In this document: one piece after another, positions 17,439 through 27,007 of the stretch
How positions within the stretch are numbered: position 1 is the first letter of the stretch
Layout of the letters: every line of letters starts with the position of its first letter
Source: DATGPD01 sp031423015
Lineage (GTDB): Bacteria > Planctomycetota > UBA1135 > UBA2386
Assembly (NCBI GenBank): GCA_031423015.1
Contig: JANPER010000081.1
Location: forward strand, 13,268 to 77,267
Reading direction: 5' to 3'
DNA length: 64,000 nt
Position numbers and translations under genes: made by a program
Notes under the pieces: model-generated
The model's database searches: none
The model's input: the letters and a program-made list of their open reading frames with translations, nothing else
What the model was told of the DNA's origin: nothing

Positions 17439-20108
17439 TCAACGCCGGCGGGGACGTCCAGCCACGATGCGGTCGCGTAGGCGGCGCATCGACTCGGAGG
17501 CGTCCTCCGACAGCGCCGCGTCGGCCGCCATCGCGCGCGCGCGCTCGACTGCCCCTTGTTCCAGCAGCCAGTCCGCGTAGGCCAACTGTGCGCGAACATC
17601 GTCGGGGCTCACACGGAGGAAACGCATGACGAGTTCGGGCACGCGCGGCGAGCGCACGAGGTCGGCCGCCAGGATCAGTTGATCCAGCTCGCCCGGCACG
17701 AGGTCGTCGACCGCGGCCGCCAACTCGACCCAGCGACGAAGGAAGCCGGCGATCGTCGTCTTCTCTTCTGCCGTGGGCTGATCGTGGAGCAAACAATACG
17801 CGCCCACGACCGTGGCGGGCACCAGCATCGTCCGGTGCTCGATGATGCCTGCCGGCACGCTCAAAGCACGCTCGATGGCGCGCGCCGCCGCCATCGGCTT
17901 GCCCGCTGCCGCGAGCACGATGCCGTGCAGGTAGGGCACGGTCGCTTCCGGCGCCGACGCGCTCACGCTGGCCAGACCCTCGGCGAGATCGCGCACGAGC
18001 GCGCCCCGCTTCTCGCCGCCGAGGAACGCCTTGAACAGGGGACGGTACGTGCGCACGATCGCCGGGGGCATCCGGTGCAGCGGCTCGCCAAGCGCCAGCT
18101 CGGCGCCCTCGGTCATGAGATCCTGCAATTGCTGGGCGAGAGGGATCACGCGGCCGAACACCATGGCCATCGCGCGCAGCGCCGCTCCGAGGTCGTTCGG
18201 CTCCGCCCCCATCTTGCGCAGCAAGTCGTTGCCATCGTGCTTCACGAACGCCAACTCGCCCGTCAGGCGCGCGAGCTCGTACTCCGCATCCCCCATCGTG
18301 TCGCGGATCCTGGCCAGCAACCGCTGCATCTCATCGCGCTGGCCATCGAACGCCGCCACGCAGATCGCGAACATCCACGTCTGAGCGTCGTCCGGATACA
18401 GGGTCTGCAGTACTTGGGCGAACTCGTGGGCTTCGCCCTCCCGCCCCAAGACGAGCAGGGTGACGCCGAGGCACTCGGTCGCGCGCCGATGGTAGGGATC
18501 GTGCTCGCGTACCTGTCGCAGCAGGTTCAACGCCTCGGTCGGAGACTCGCTGAGCAAGACGCGCGCATACAGCTCGTCGGCGGGCGGCAGGATGCCCGGG
18601 CGCGCACGCGCCAGCTCGAGCGCCCTGCGAGCGTGGCTCAAGCTGTGATCGGGGTCGACGAGCCGATGCACTCCGAGATCGGCGGCCAGCACCTCGACCT
18701 TCGCCGCGTAGTCCCCGAGCGACGCCAGTTGGCGGAGTTTCTGCAGCTCGACGCGCGCGTCCTGATACCGACGCGCCCCGTCGAGAGCCTCAACGACGCG
18801 GATCCGTAATCCGACTGCGTCGTCGTAGCCGGCCTCCCGGGCCTGTGCGTAGTGATCCAGCGCAGCGACATCGCGGCCCCGTTGGCGAGCCTCGTCACCC
18901 GCGCGCACTTGCGCTTGCGCGTTCTTTAGCCGCGACTCCACCTGAGCGAGGCGCGCATTCTCTGCCTCAAGGGACGCGGACCTCTCGGCCTGGCGCATCG
19001 CATAGACGGCGACGCCGGTGCCGGCGACGGCGGCCACCGACACCAGCACGGCCGCCCCCAGCATCACCGGCCATCGATTGCGCCGCACGAACTTGCGCAA
19101 GCGGTAGCCGAGGCTCGGCTCGCGCGCGTCGACCGGCAGTTGCCGCAGGTAGTTGTCGATGTCGCGGGCCAGCTCGGATGCCATGCCGTAGCGCTTGTCG
19201 CAGTCCTCCGCGATCGCTCTGAGCACGATCAGGTCCAGGTCGCCGACCAGCGTACCCAAGAGCTGCGCCTCGCTCACCCGCCGCGCAGCCGCCACGGCAG
19301 CGGCGCGCGCCGGGTCGCGGCGCTGGAGCGCGACGAACCGCTGGCTCGGTCGCGCCGGCGCCTGCTGCGCTGCTTGCACGCGCGCGAGCGCCGCGGGCAG
19401 CTCGAGTCCCTCCAGCTCGACGGGATCGATCGGCAGCGCGCCGCACAGCAGATCGTACAGCATCACGCCGAGCGCGTGCACGTCGGTGCGCGTGTCCACC
19501 GCCGCCCCGCGCGCCTGCTCCGGGCTCATGTAGATCAGGGTCCCCAGCGCGAGGCCGGGCAAGGTCGGCATCTGCTCGGCGAACAACAAGCGATCGAGAC
19601 CGCGCGCCAGGCCGAAGTCGATGATCTTGGGTTGCAGACCACCCGCCTCCGCGACCACCAGCACGTTCGACGGCTTCAGGTCGCGGTGCAGCACGCTGCG
19701 CACGTGCGCGTGCTGCACGCCGTCGCACACGGCCATGAACAACCGCAAGCGCGCGTCGAGGCGCAGCCGCTCGCGGTCGCAGCACGAGTTGATCGGCTCA
19801 CCCTCGACGAGCTCCATCGCCAGGAACGGCACGCCGTCGACCTCGCCGGTCTCGTACAGCTTGGCGATGTAGCTGTGGTTGAGCTGACTCAGCGCCGCGC
19901 GTTCGTTGCCGAACTGCCGGTGCGCCTCGCGCGACTCAGCGTCGCTATTCAGCAGCTTGAGCGCGACGCTACGCTCGAGCCGCGTGTCGTAGGCGCGGCG
20001 CACGACGCCGCTGCTGCCCTGGCCGATCACCGCGCCCAGCTCGTAGTCGCCCAGCCTGGCCATGGTGGCCGCGGGCGAGGCGGCAAGGGCGTAGGGTTCG
20101 GTGCGCAT
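17439..20108 (-). CDS. Transmembrane Ser/Thr protein kinase with TPR-like C-terminal region
   Basis: The start is the ATG at 20108, whose A is shared with the TGA of the sigma-factor gene (TGATG), indicating translational coupling; the product has 889 residues. The kinase domain spans about 20-290: Gly-rich loop IGQGSSG (28-34), Lys51 in VALKLL, catalytic VLHRDLKPSNVL (HRD at 141-143), DFG at 164-166 and MSPEQA for the APE site. A Pro/Gln/Arg-rich link leads to a membrane helix at about 345-368, then a short coiled coil and a long helical TPR-like half outside the membrane. It is a Hanks-type (PknB-like) kinase. Partnership with the ECF sigma factor is a known planctomycete arrangement in which phosphorylation of the sigma factor is thought to replace an anti-sigma factor; applying that here is inference. 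Confidence 0.9.
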   Translation of the reverse strand: MRTEPYALAASPAATMARLGDYELGAVIGQGSSGVVRRAYDTRLERSVALKLLNSDAESREAHRQFGNERAALSQLNHSYIAKLYETGEVDGVPFLAMELVEGEPINSCCDRERLRLDARLRLFMAVCDGVQHAHVRSVLHRDLKPSNVLVVAEAGGLQPKIIDFGLARGLDRLLFAEQMPTLPGLALGTLIYMSPEQARGAAVDTRTDVHALGVMLYDLLCGALPIDPVELEGLELPAALARVQAAQQAPARPSQRFVALQRRDPARAAAVAAARRVSEAQLLGTLVGDLDLIVLRAIAEDCDKRYGMASELARDIDNYLRQLPVDAREPSLGYRLRKFVRRNRWPVMLGAAVLVSVAAVAGTGVAVYAMRQAERSASLEAENARLAQVESRLKNAQAQVRAGDEARQRGRDVAALDHYAQAREAGYDDAVGLRIRVVEALDGARRYQDARVELQKLRQLASLGDYAAKVEVLAADLGVHRLVDPDHSLSHARRALELARARPGILPPADELYARVLLSESPTEALNLLRQVREHDPYHRRATECLGVTLLVLGREGEAHEFAQVLQTLYPDDAQTWMFAICVAAFDGQRDEMQRLLARIRDTMGDAEYELARLTGELAFVKHDGNDLLRKMGAEPNDLGAALRAMAMVFGRVIPLAQQLQDLMTEGAELALGEPLHRMPPAIVRTYRPLFKAFLGGEKRGALVRDLAEGLASVSASAPEATVPYLHGIVLAAAGKPMAAARAIERALSVPAGIIEHRTMLVPATVVGAYCLLHDQPTAEEKTTIAGFLRRWVELAAAVDDLVPGELDQLILAADLVRSPRVPELVMRFLRVSPDDVRAQLAYADWLLEQGAVERARAMAADAALSEDASESMRRLRDRIVAGRPRRR

Positions 20109-20899
20109 CAGCGTTGCTCCATGAGCAGGCCCGGCCACTCTTCCTCGGCGCGTCGCAGCACGAGATCGCGTTCGCCCACAAACGTCAGGTGGTACGTCTC
20201 GGGCTCGCTCGTGTCGAGCGACTCCACCACGCACCGCAGCAGGATCACCTTCAGCTCGGCACGCGCGCGCCGCAGCAGTTCCTCGATGGCATGCTTGCCC
20301 GATCCGAGCCGAGCGGCCACCGCGTCCAACGCGAGCGCACTCTCCTCCTGTGCAGGCGCTCCTGCCGCGATCCCGTAGCGCAAACGGATCGCCTCGGCCT
20401 GGCGCGGGTTCTTCTTCGCCAGCAGCACCAACGCCTCGCGCAGGAGTCCGTTGGCCCAGGCACGCTCCTCCTCGACGATCAGCCGATCGTCGATACCACC
20501 AGCGTCCATCGCGTCAGCGTCGAACACGACACCATGCTTGGCATCCGCGCGCTTGGTGCTGTGTGCGAAGTTCTTGATCACTCCCTGGATGTAGCCGCGG
20601 AACGATCCGACGCCGCGCTTGGCCTTCTCGACGATCGCGTGCTGCACCAGGTAGCTGAAGAACTCGTCGACCAACTCGTCGCTGCGCACCGCCGCCGGGT
20701 GACCGCGCAGCTTGGCGCGCAAGCAAAGCTCAATGGGCCGCCGGTACATGCCGACCAAGCGCTCCCAGCTCGCCTCGCGGCGACTGCGCTCCGCGCCCGG
20801 GTCGCCAGCGACCTGGACAACCTCGGTCCAAAGCGTGCGGGGGAAGGGATCGTCGGGCCGCTCCCGCGCAAACCCCATCTCGGATGACGCGGACGCCAT
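20108..20899 (-). CDS. ECF-type RNA polymerase sigma factor
   Basis: I chose the ATG at 20899 (263 residues), since the upstream in-frame extension is low-complexity. Region 2 lies about residues 35-125 (ELVDEFFSYLVQHAIVEKAK, GSFRGYIQGVIKNFAHS), and region 4 about 165-235 (RQAEAIRLRYG, LDAVAARLGSGKHAIEELLR), with an acidic linker between. A C-terminal tail of about 35 residues extends past region 4 (ETYHLTFVGERDLVLRRAEE). The stop overlaps the kinase start by one base. No anti-sigma factor is present; the kinase is the likely regulator. A divergent lipoprotein gene begins at 21058 and is a candidate member of its regulon (inference). Confidence 0.85.
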   Translation of the reverse strand: MASASSEMGFARERPDDPFPRTLWTEVVQVAGDPGAERSRREASWERLVGMYRRPIELCLRAKLRGHPAAVRSDELVDEFFSYLVQHAIVEKAKRGVGSFRGYIQGVIKNFAHSTKRADAKHGVVFDADAMDAGGIDDRLIVEEERAWANGLLREALVLLAKKNPRQAEAIRLRYGIAAGAPAQEESALALDAVAARLGSGKHAIEELLRRARAELKVILLRCVVESLDTSEPETYHLTFVGERDLVLRRAEEEWPGLLMEQR

Positions 20900-21057
20900 G
20901 ACGCGTGGCAGTCTAGCACGCGCCGAGTCGAGCCCGGCGTCAGAGGAGCCGACGCGGGCGGTTTCCCACGTGAGTCGATCGCCGGTCGCGGCAAGGGGAG
21001 GTGCGCCGTCTGTTGCGGCGCGCACCAACCTGTCTCCGAACTACGGGATCTCCCCCT

Positions 21058-21897
21058 ATGCAACCGACCCTGCGTCTTCTCCTCGTCTGCGCGCTCTGGC
21101 TGAGCAATTGTCTCTGCACGAGCTGCGCCAGCATGTTCAGCGGCACCACCGACGAGGTGGTCTTCACCAGCCCCACGGTGGCCGACGTCTTCTGCAACGG
21201 CAAGAAGCTCGGCCAGACCCCGGTCACCGCCAAGGTGCCGTGCTCCGCCGACGAGGTGACCTTCAAACATCCTGAGCACGGCGAGCGCATCGTGCCGCTG
21301 GCCTCCAACTTCCGGATCGGCTATCTGCTCATGGACCTGCTGTTCACGCCCGGCTTCGGGTTGTTGGGAATCATCGTCGACACCTCGACCCAAGCATGGT
21401 GGGACCACCCGGGGATCGTGAACTGCGACTTCAGCGCTCCGTATGACCCAAAAAACCAACAGGTTGGTGAGGACGCCGAAGAAGCCGGCGAGCGAGATGC
21501 CCGACGCGTACTAGCGCGCACGCCGGAGATCGCCATGGCCGATGTCGACATCCCCGACCTGCCCGACGCGCTGCGCCTTATCCAAGCGCTGGCCACGTCG
21601 ATGGCGGAGCGCGTGCCGGGTTGGACCGTGCTGCACGCGGCGGCCGAGTTGGGGTACGCCGATGCTCTCGCGTTCTTCCTCGCCAGCGGCCTGCCGGCGG
21701 ATGCGGCGACCGGCACAGGCGAGACGGCACTGCACGTGGCGGCACGCCGTGGCCACACCGCCTGTGTGCAACGGCTCCTGCACGCCGGCGCCGATGCCAC
21801 GCACACAGACGCGCACAGCCGCACCGCCGAGCAGGTCGCGGTTCTCGCGCACCATCCCGCGTTGGCCGAGCGGCTACGCCGGGCCGCGAACCGATAG
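21058..21897 (+). CDS. PEGA-like lipoprotein with ankyrin repeats
   Basis: The start at 21058 gives a 279-residue product with a signal peptide (MQPTLRLLLVCALWLSNCLC) and a Cys cluster in which one Cys may be lipidated (LCTSCASMF), although no lipobox is canonical. Residues of about 30-80 resemble a PEGA domain (VTFTSP-type strand, VFCNGKKLGQTPVTAKV), followed by a hydrophobic hairpin (GYLLMDLLFTPGFGLLGIIV). The C-terminal half has two or three ankyrin repeats (GWTVLHAAAELGYADALAFF, GETALHVAARRGHTACVQRL). It would sit on the inner or outer membrane facing the periplasm and bind partners. It diverges from the ECF sigma gene, sharing about 160 bases of upstream DNA. Confidence 0.7.
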   Translation: MQPTLRLLLVCALWLSNCLCTSCASMFSGTTDEVVFTSPTVADVFCNGKKLGQTPVTAKVPCSADEVTFKHPEHGERIVPLASNFRIGYLLMDLLFTPGFGLLGIIVDTSTQAWWDHPGIVNCDFSAPYDPKNQQVGEDAEEAGERDARRVLARTPEIAMADVDIPDLPDALRLIQALATSMAERVPGWTVLHAAAELGYADALAFFLASGLPADAATGTGETALHVAARRGHTACVQRLLHAGADATHTDAHSRTAEQVAVLAHHPALAERLRRAANR

Positions 21898-22035
21898 GCC
21901 GGCGATGGGTGCAGACCGCGTGCAACGGTCATGGTCATCGCGGCTCTCACACGGCAGATCAGAACGAACCTTGACTGCGTAGCTCGTCGCGATCGTCGTG
22001 GCGAGGCGCAACTTTCCTTCCACACGTGACCTTGA

Positions 22036-24300
22036 GTGAACATGTACTTCGATCGCTTCATGCCGCGCGCACCATCTTGTGCGCCGGTGCTTCTCCTCGT
22101 CTCACTGTCAGCGCAAGCGGAATGGCGGCAGCTGCCTTGGCCGGATGCGCGGATCTACCACGCCGCTGCCTACGACGTTCGTCGCGGCGGGACCGTGGTC
22201 TTCGGCGGCATCGATGACTTCTACAAGAACGACACCTGGCACTGGGACGGGCAAGCGTGGTCCCAGTCCAGCACGACCACTCGCCCCTCGGCACGCTACG
22301 GCGCGTCGGCGGTGTACGACCTCGCGCGCAGCCGCGTCCTGCTCTTTGGCGGCTGGAACGGCTCGAGCTACCTCAACGACACGTGGGTCTACGACGGTCA
22401 GGCCTGGTACGAATTGATGCCCGGGGTTCGGCCGGGTGGCCGCCACTTCCCTGGCCTGGCATGGGACGCGCGGCGTGGCGTCGCGGTCTTGTACGGAGGC
22501 GAGCGCGGTGGCAACTGGGCCGACACCTGGGAGTGGAATGGGAACGTCTGGCAGGAGCGCGCACAGACGAGCCCACCGGGCGGCCGCTACTCGCCCGCGA
22601 TGACCTACGACCCCGCCATCCAAGCAACGTTGATGTTCGGCGGCAATCGAGGCGGTGCTCTCCAGGACACCTGGTCGTGGGACGGCACGACTTGGGCGCA
22701 ACAGTCTCCCACCGCGCAGCCCTCGCCACGCTACCACTCCGCCATGGTGGACGATCCCCTGCGCCGGCAGGTCGTTCTCTATGGCGGCTACACCGGATCG
22801 TCGAGCCTCGGCGACACCTGGGTGTGGGATGGCGGCAGCCGCAGCTGGACGCAGCGCACGGTCAGTGGGCCTGGTGCGCGCCACGGACACTCCATGGTGT
22901 TCGACGCTCGACGCGGCAAGGCGGTGCTCGTTGGTGGCGAACGCAACCCGGCGCCGGGGGTGAGTCTATCCGACGTCTGGGAGTGGGACGGTTCGGCGTG
23001 GACCAAGGCGCACGACACGGTGCCGACCGGACGCTGGGCCTGTCGCATGGCGTACGAGCCGAGCACCGACCAAGTGATGCTGTTCGGCGGCGCCGTCAAC
23101 ACAACCAACAGCGTCCCGCTCGGTGACACCTGGCTGTGGAACGGCACAACATGGCGTGAGGCGCCTGTGACCACGAGTCCACCCGCACGGGCGTATCACG
23201 GTCTAGCGCACGACCCAGTGCGGCGGCGCACGGTCCTGTTCGGTGGCTGGAACCCAAACAACCTCGGTGATACCTGGGAGTGGAACGGGTTGGCGTGGCA
23301 GCAACTGCAACCAGTGGCCCCGCGTCCGAGCGCACGCCACGCGCACGCGATGACGTTCCACGCCGGCATCAACAAGGTCGTGCTCTTCGGCGGCTACACC
23401 GGCGCCGCGAACAACGAGACCTGGACCTTTGACGGCACCACCTGGACGAACCGCACCGTTGTGATCAACCCACCCACTCCACCCGGGCGCTGGAACCACG
23501 CCATCGCCTACGATCCCATGCTCGACCGTGTCGTGCTGTTCGGAGGCACCAACGAGGGCGGCGGCTTCTACGGCGACACGTGGTCATGGACGGACACCGC
23601 GGGCTGGGTGCAGTGCAACTGCGGGGGCACCACCCCGCCAGCGCGGCAGGCTCACAGCATGGCCTACGACGAGTCGCGCCAGGCAGTGGTTCTGTTCAGC
23701 GGCAGCAACAACGGCTACTTCAGCGACACGTGGGAACTCCGGGGCAGCACGTGGTCCCGATGCACCCAGCTGCAAGAACCACCTGCGCGAAACTACCAAG
23801 CCATGACCTACGACAGCCGGCGCCAGCGCCTGCTCGCCTTCGGCGGCTACCTGCGCGGCAGCGACTTCTGGGAGTGCGTGAACCCCAACCCCGCCACCTT
23901 CACGCCGGTTGCCGGCACCACCGGCTGCCCGATCGGTGGCAACACGCCAACCATCACCGCCGACAACCTGCCGTGGCGCGGCGAGGACTTCCGGGTGGCA
24001 ATGGCACCGCTGCCTACCGGCACGCTCGTGAGCCCGCTCTTGCTCGTGGGGTTCCCGCCCGCGGTCACGCTGCCGGTCTTCCCGTTCCCACCCTGTCAGC
24101 TCCACGTGTATCCGATCGTCTTGCAGATTCCGATGACGGGGACCACACCTGGTCGAGCCGTCGGCTCGCTTCCCATCCCGCACGACTGGACTTGGCTCGG
24201 TGCGCAGCTCGTCACCCAGTGTGTCGCACTGCAGGCCTTCCCGCTCCAGATGGGCATGACGCCTGCGGCGATCGGCGTCGTCGGCGCGCGGCACCCGTAG
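22036..24300 (+). CDS. Secreted kelch-repeat protein
   Basis: The open frame starts with GTG at 22036; the ATG at 22042 or 22060 would fit the signal peptide (VLLLVSLSAQA) equally well. About eleven kelch units of the form VVLFGG...NDTWxWDGxxW follow between residues 30 and 610, enough for one or two beta-propellers. The last ~130 residues (from GTTGCPIGGNTPTITADNLP on) form a separate beta-rich domain related in pattern to domains in three other secreted proteins of this window. There are no catalytic residues. Likely an exported binding or structural protein; ligand unknown. Confidence 0.8.
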   Translation: MNMYFDRFMPRAPSCAPVLLLVSLSAQAEWRQLPWPDARIYHAAAYDVRRGGTVVFGGIDDFYKNDTWHWDGQAWSQSSTTTRPSARYGASAVYDLARSRVLLFGGWNGSSYLNDTWVYDGQAWYELMPGVRPGGRHFPGLAWDARRGVAVLYGGERGGNWADTWEWNGNVWQERAQTSPPGGRYSPAMTYDPAIQATLMFGGNRGGALQDTWSWDGTTWAQQSPTAQPSPRYHSAMVDDPLRRQVVLYGGYTGSSSLGDTWVWDGGSRSWTQRTVSGPGARHGHSMVFDARRGKAVLVGGERNPAPGVSLSDVWEWDGSAWTKAHDTVPTGRWACRMAYEPSTDQVMLFGGAVNTTNSVPLGDTWLWNGTTWREAPVTTSPPARAYHGLAHDPVRRRTVLFGGWNPNNLGDTWEWNGLAWQQLQPVAPRPSARHAHAMTFHAGINKVVLFGGYTGAANNETWTFDGTTWTNRTVVINPPTPPGRWNHAIAYDPMLDRVVLFGGTNEGGGFYGDTWSWTDTAGWVQCNCGGTTPPARQAHSMAYDESRQAVVLFSGSNNGYFSDTWELRGSTWSRCTQLQEPPARNYQAMTYDSRRQRLLAFGGYLRGSDFWECVNPNPATFTPVAGTTGCPIGGNTPTITADNLPWRGEDFRVAMAPLPTGTLVSPLLLVGFPPAVTLPVFPFPPCQLHVYPIVLQIPMTGTTPGRAVGSLPIPHDWTWLGAQLVTQCVALQAFPLQMGMTPAAIGVVGARHP

Positions 24301-24607
24301 GGCAGCGCGTAGGGAGCGCAGGCGCAGTGCGCCGCCCCCTGCGCGCCACGCGGGTCACTCGTTCTTCAGCAGATCGCCGAACCCCCTTGGGCAGCTTCTT
24401 CAACTCCTCCTCGGCGTTCTGCAGCGCATTGGCCCTCTGCTACTCCAGCCCTTGGCATTCCCGATTCCGTGCGTGGTGGCGACCTGGCAGTCGAAGGACG
24501 TCAGCGCACGCACGAGGATGCGGCGCACCTCCGGCGCTATGGGATGATCTACGGCAACGGCGTGGCCCCGCTGGGACAGTTCTTGCGAGTGGGACGCCAT
24601 TCCGTAG
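24301..24607. pseudogene. Decayed gene ends between kelch and YfhO genes
   Basis: There is no intact gene here. On the plus strand 24563-24607 reads WPRWDSSCEWDAIP and stop, matching the end of the broken gene at 14155 (RRWDMFYEWDAIQ). On the minus strand about 24360-24440 reads ANALQNAEEELKKLPKG and, after a one-base shift in a G-run, FGDLLKNE and stop, the tail of an unidentified helical protein. Both are remnants. Confidence 0.5.
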
Positions 24608-24613
24608 CGCGGC

Positions 24614-27007
24614 TCAGTTCGCCGCTGGCGATCGAGTGCCGCGCACTCGCGCCAGCACCAAGCCCAGCAAGAGCAGCGCGCCGAGCCCGACCAGCGCGCG
24701 CGACATCGCCAAGGTCTGCGGCACATAGGTGACACGAACGGCATGGCGACCGCGCGGCACATACACCGCGCTCAGCGTGCCGTTGGCCGGCACCAACTCA
24801 CTCGCCTCGCCGTTCACGCTGACGGTCATGCCGGGATAGGGATAGATCGACACCACAACCCAGCCGGGCGCTGAGGCCTGCACCGCGAGGCTCAGATCGC
24901 CGGGCGCCGGACGCGCCTCGACGCGGGCGGTGCCCGAGAGACCACCGCCGACGTCGCGCACGTCGCCCTCGAGATACGCGACCTGGCGCGGATCGAAGTC
25001 GGCGCGCGCCATCAGCGCAAAGGCGGCGTCCTCGTCGGCCACTTGCTGCACGCGGGCCGGAAAGAACGCGCGGGGCAACGCGGTCTTGCGTTTGACGACG
25101 ACGAAGTCGGCGTCGCCGAATACGACCGCAAAGCGCTCCTTCGGCCAGTTCTCCTCGATCGATGCCTTGCTGAAGCCGGGAAGCAGGAAGTACTCGACGT
25201 TCACCATGTCGAAGTACCGACCCGGTGTGTCTGCCGTCAGGTCGACCACCACCGAGTCCTCCACCTGGTCGGCGATCTGTTGCGGCAGCAGCAGCGCCCC
25301 CTGTTCGCGACCCAAGCGCAGCAGGTCGTTGGTTCGCTCGCCGAGGTCTTCACCGGTGAACACCGGCCAGGCGCGCACATTCGGGTTTAAGAACTGGCGC
25401 ACGAACTTGCCGTAGCGGCGCGGGAAGACGCCGTCGTGCAGACGAATGTCGTCGAGCGCGAACACCGCGTTCTGGTTGGGGATCAGCAACCCGAGGGCGG
25501 CAAACGTGCGGCTCGCGCCGTCGCGTTCGTGCAACGCGCGCAAGGCGGCGGGCTTCTCGAACGGCAGCAGGCGCGGCAGCCAGCGCGTCGGGAACGCCAC
25601 CACCAGCTCGCAGGCCAGCAGCAGCCCAGCGAGCCACGCGCGCGCGGGCACCGGCGCGCGCAGCACCACCACCATCAGCAAAGCCAGCAGCGCGAGACGG
25701 AAGGCAACCGCGGCGGTGACTTCGAGGGCGAGGGTTTCGGCGGCGAGATCGGCGCGCCGGCCCGCCAGCAGCAAGGCACAAAGAAGGAGCAGCGCCGCGC
25801 CTGCGCACGCGAGCACGCGCCGCGGCGGCGCCGTCATCGCGCGCACCGCACCCTGGCCGGCGAGCAAGGCCAACGCCAACGCCGGCAGCGGATAGCCGTA
25901 CTTGAAGATCTTCATCATCGACAAGCCGGGCAGCGCGCCGAGCCAACCGGTGCCCCACAGATTGGCGAGCTTGCCCGCACCCACGATCAGCACGATCCAC
26001 AAGAACGCGCTGCGGCCAAGACCAACACCAAGGCCCAGCAGCGCCAGCACGACCGGCAACAAGCCAAAGTGCGGCGCGATGAGCCCGAGCGGCCCCTTGG
26101 CGCCAAAGGGCTGCGGCAGCAAGAACCCGAGCGCGCTCGCCGCGGTAAACCCATCGCCACCAAACGTGTCGTTGTGGTGATGCAGCGACTCGCGCACATA
26201 TTCCAACCCGGCCATCCAGTAGCTCGCCGACAACAGCACCGCCGGCACCGACGCGGCCACCACCCACGCGATGCCGCGCCCCCCCCACACCGTGCGCCGC
26301 CAGACCATGAAGGCCGCCGTGCCAAGCGCGGCGATCAACACCGGCTGCGGGTTGCCGCCGACCACGATGCAAAACGTCACGCCGACAAACGCCAGCAGGT
26401 CGAGCACGCGGCGGCGCGCGGAGCGCTCGCCTGGTGAGTTGTGCGCCAACCGTTCGGCGGTCAACCACAACCACGGCAACCAGACCTCGGCGTTGAGGTG
26501 GTGCATCGACAAGTAGCGCAGGAAGTAGCCGGTGAGGCCGAAGCACACGCCACACGCCGCGGCGCCCGCCGCCGGCATTCCCAAGTGCAGCGCCAACAGA
26601 CACGCACCGAGGCCGGCGATGAGCAAGCGCAGCACGTAGGTCAGATCGAAGGCTCGGCTGCTGTCGGGGAACGCGAGCACGAGCCAGCGCAAGGGACTCA
26701 ACAACGCCGACTGCCAGTTGCCGAACAGCGGCACCCCGAGGCCGTTGTGCGGGTTCCACCACGGCCAATGCCCGGCGCTCAGCTGGCGGCTGGCGAGCAC
26801 GGCCTGCGGTTCGTCGATGTAGGCCGCAACCGAGTCGGCGAGCGGCAGCTGGCCGTACTCCTTGGCGCTCACCGGCCCACGCGCGGTGACGCCGGGCGAA
26901 CTCTGCGCCGCCATGCAACTGTCGCCAAAGACCCACAGCGGGTAGAAGGCCAAAAGCACGACCGCCAGCACAAAGGCCAGCGCCGACCAGGTGGCGCGCT
27001 GCGTCAC
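24614..27007 (-). CDS. YfhO-like multispanning membrane protein (GT-C type)
   Basis: The start is GTG at 27007, overlapping the TGA of the glycosyltransferase gene by four bases (GTGA); the product has 797 residues. About 11-13 membrane helices fill residues 8-500, with large outward loops, including YIDEPQAVLASRQLSAGHWP and the HLNAEVWLPWLWLTAERL region, and a soluble C-terminal part ending in one more helix (GLGALLLLGLVLARVR). This layout fits the YfhO family, membrane glycosyltransferases that use polyprenyl-phosphate sugars; in Firmicutes YfhO works with the GT2 enzyme CsbB. Here it is translationally coupled to a DPM1-like GT2 enzyme, which supports a two-step sugar transfer to a surface polymer. 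The acceptor is unknown. Its 3' end is repeated at 14162 and 16877. Confidence 0.75.
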   Translation of the reverse strand: MTQRATWSALAFVLAVVLLAFYPLWVFGDSCMAAQSSPGVTARGPVSAKEYGQLPLADSVAAYIDEPQAVLASRQLSAGHWPWWNPHNGLGVPLFGNWQSALLSPLRWLVLAFPDSSRAFDLTYVLRLLIAGLGACLLALHLGMPAAGAAACGVCFGLTGYFLRYLSMHHLNAEVWLPWLWLTAERLAHNSPGERSARRRVLDLLAFVGVTFCIVVGGNPQPVLIAALGTAAFMVWRRTVWGGRGIAWVVAASVPAVLLSASYWMAGLEYVRESLHHHNDTFGGDGFTAASALGFLLPQPFGAKGPLGLIAPHFGLLPVVLALLGLGVGLGRSAFLWIVLIVGAGKLANLWGTGWLGALPGLSMMKIFKYGYPLPALALALLAGQGAVRAMTAPPRRVLACAGAALLLLCALLLAGRRADLAAETLALEVTAAVAFRLALLALLMVVVLRAPVPARAWLAGLLLACELVVAFPTRWLPRLLPFEKPAALRALHERDGASRTFAALGLLIPNQNAVFALDDIRLHDGVFPRRYGKFVRQFLNPNVRAWPVFTGEDLGERTNDLLRLGREQGALLLPQQIADQVEDSVVVDLTADTPGRYFDMVNVEYFLLPGFSKASIEENWPKERFAVVFGDADFVVVKRKTALPRAFFPARVQQVADEDAAFALMARADFDPRQVAYLEGDVRDVGGGLSGTARVEARPAPGDLSLAVQASAPGWVVVSIYPYPGMTVSVNGEASELVPANGTLSAVYVPRGRHAVRVTYVPQTLAMSRALVGLGALLLLGLVLARVRGTRSPAAN

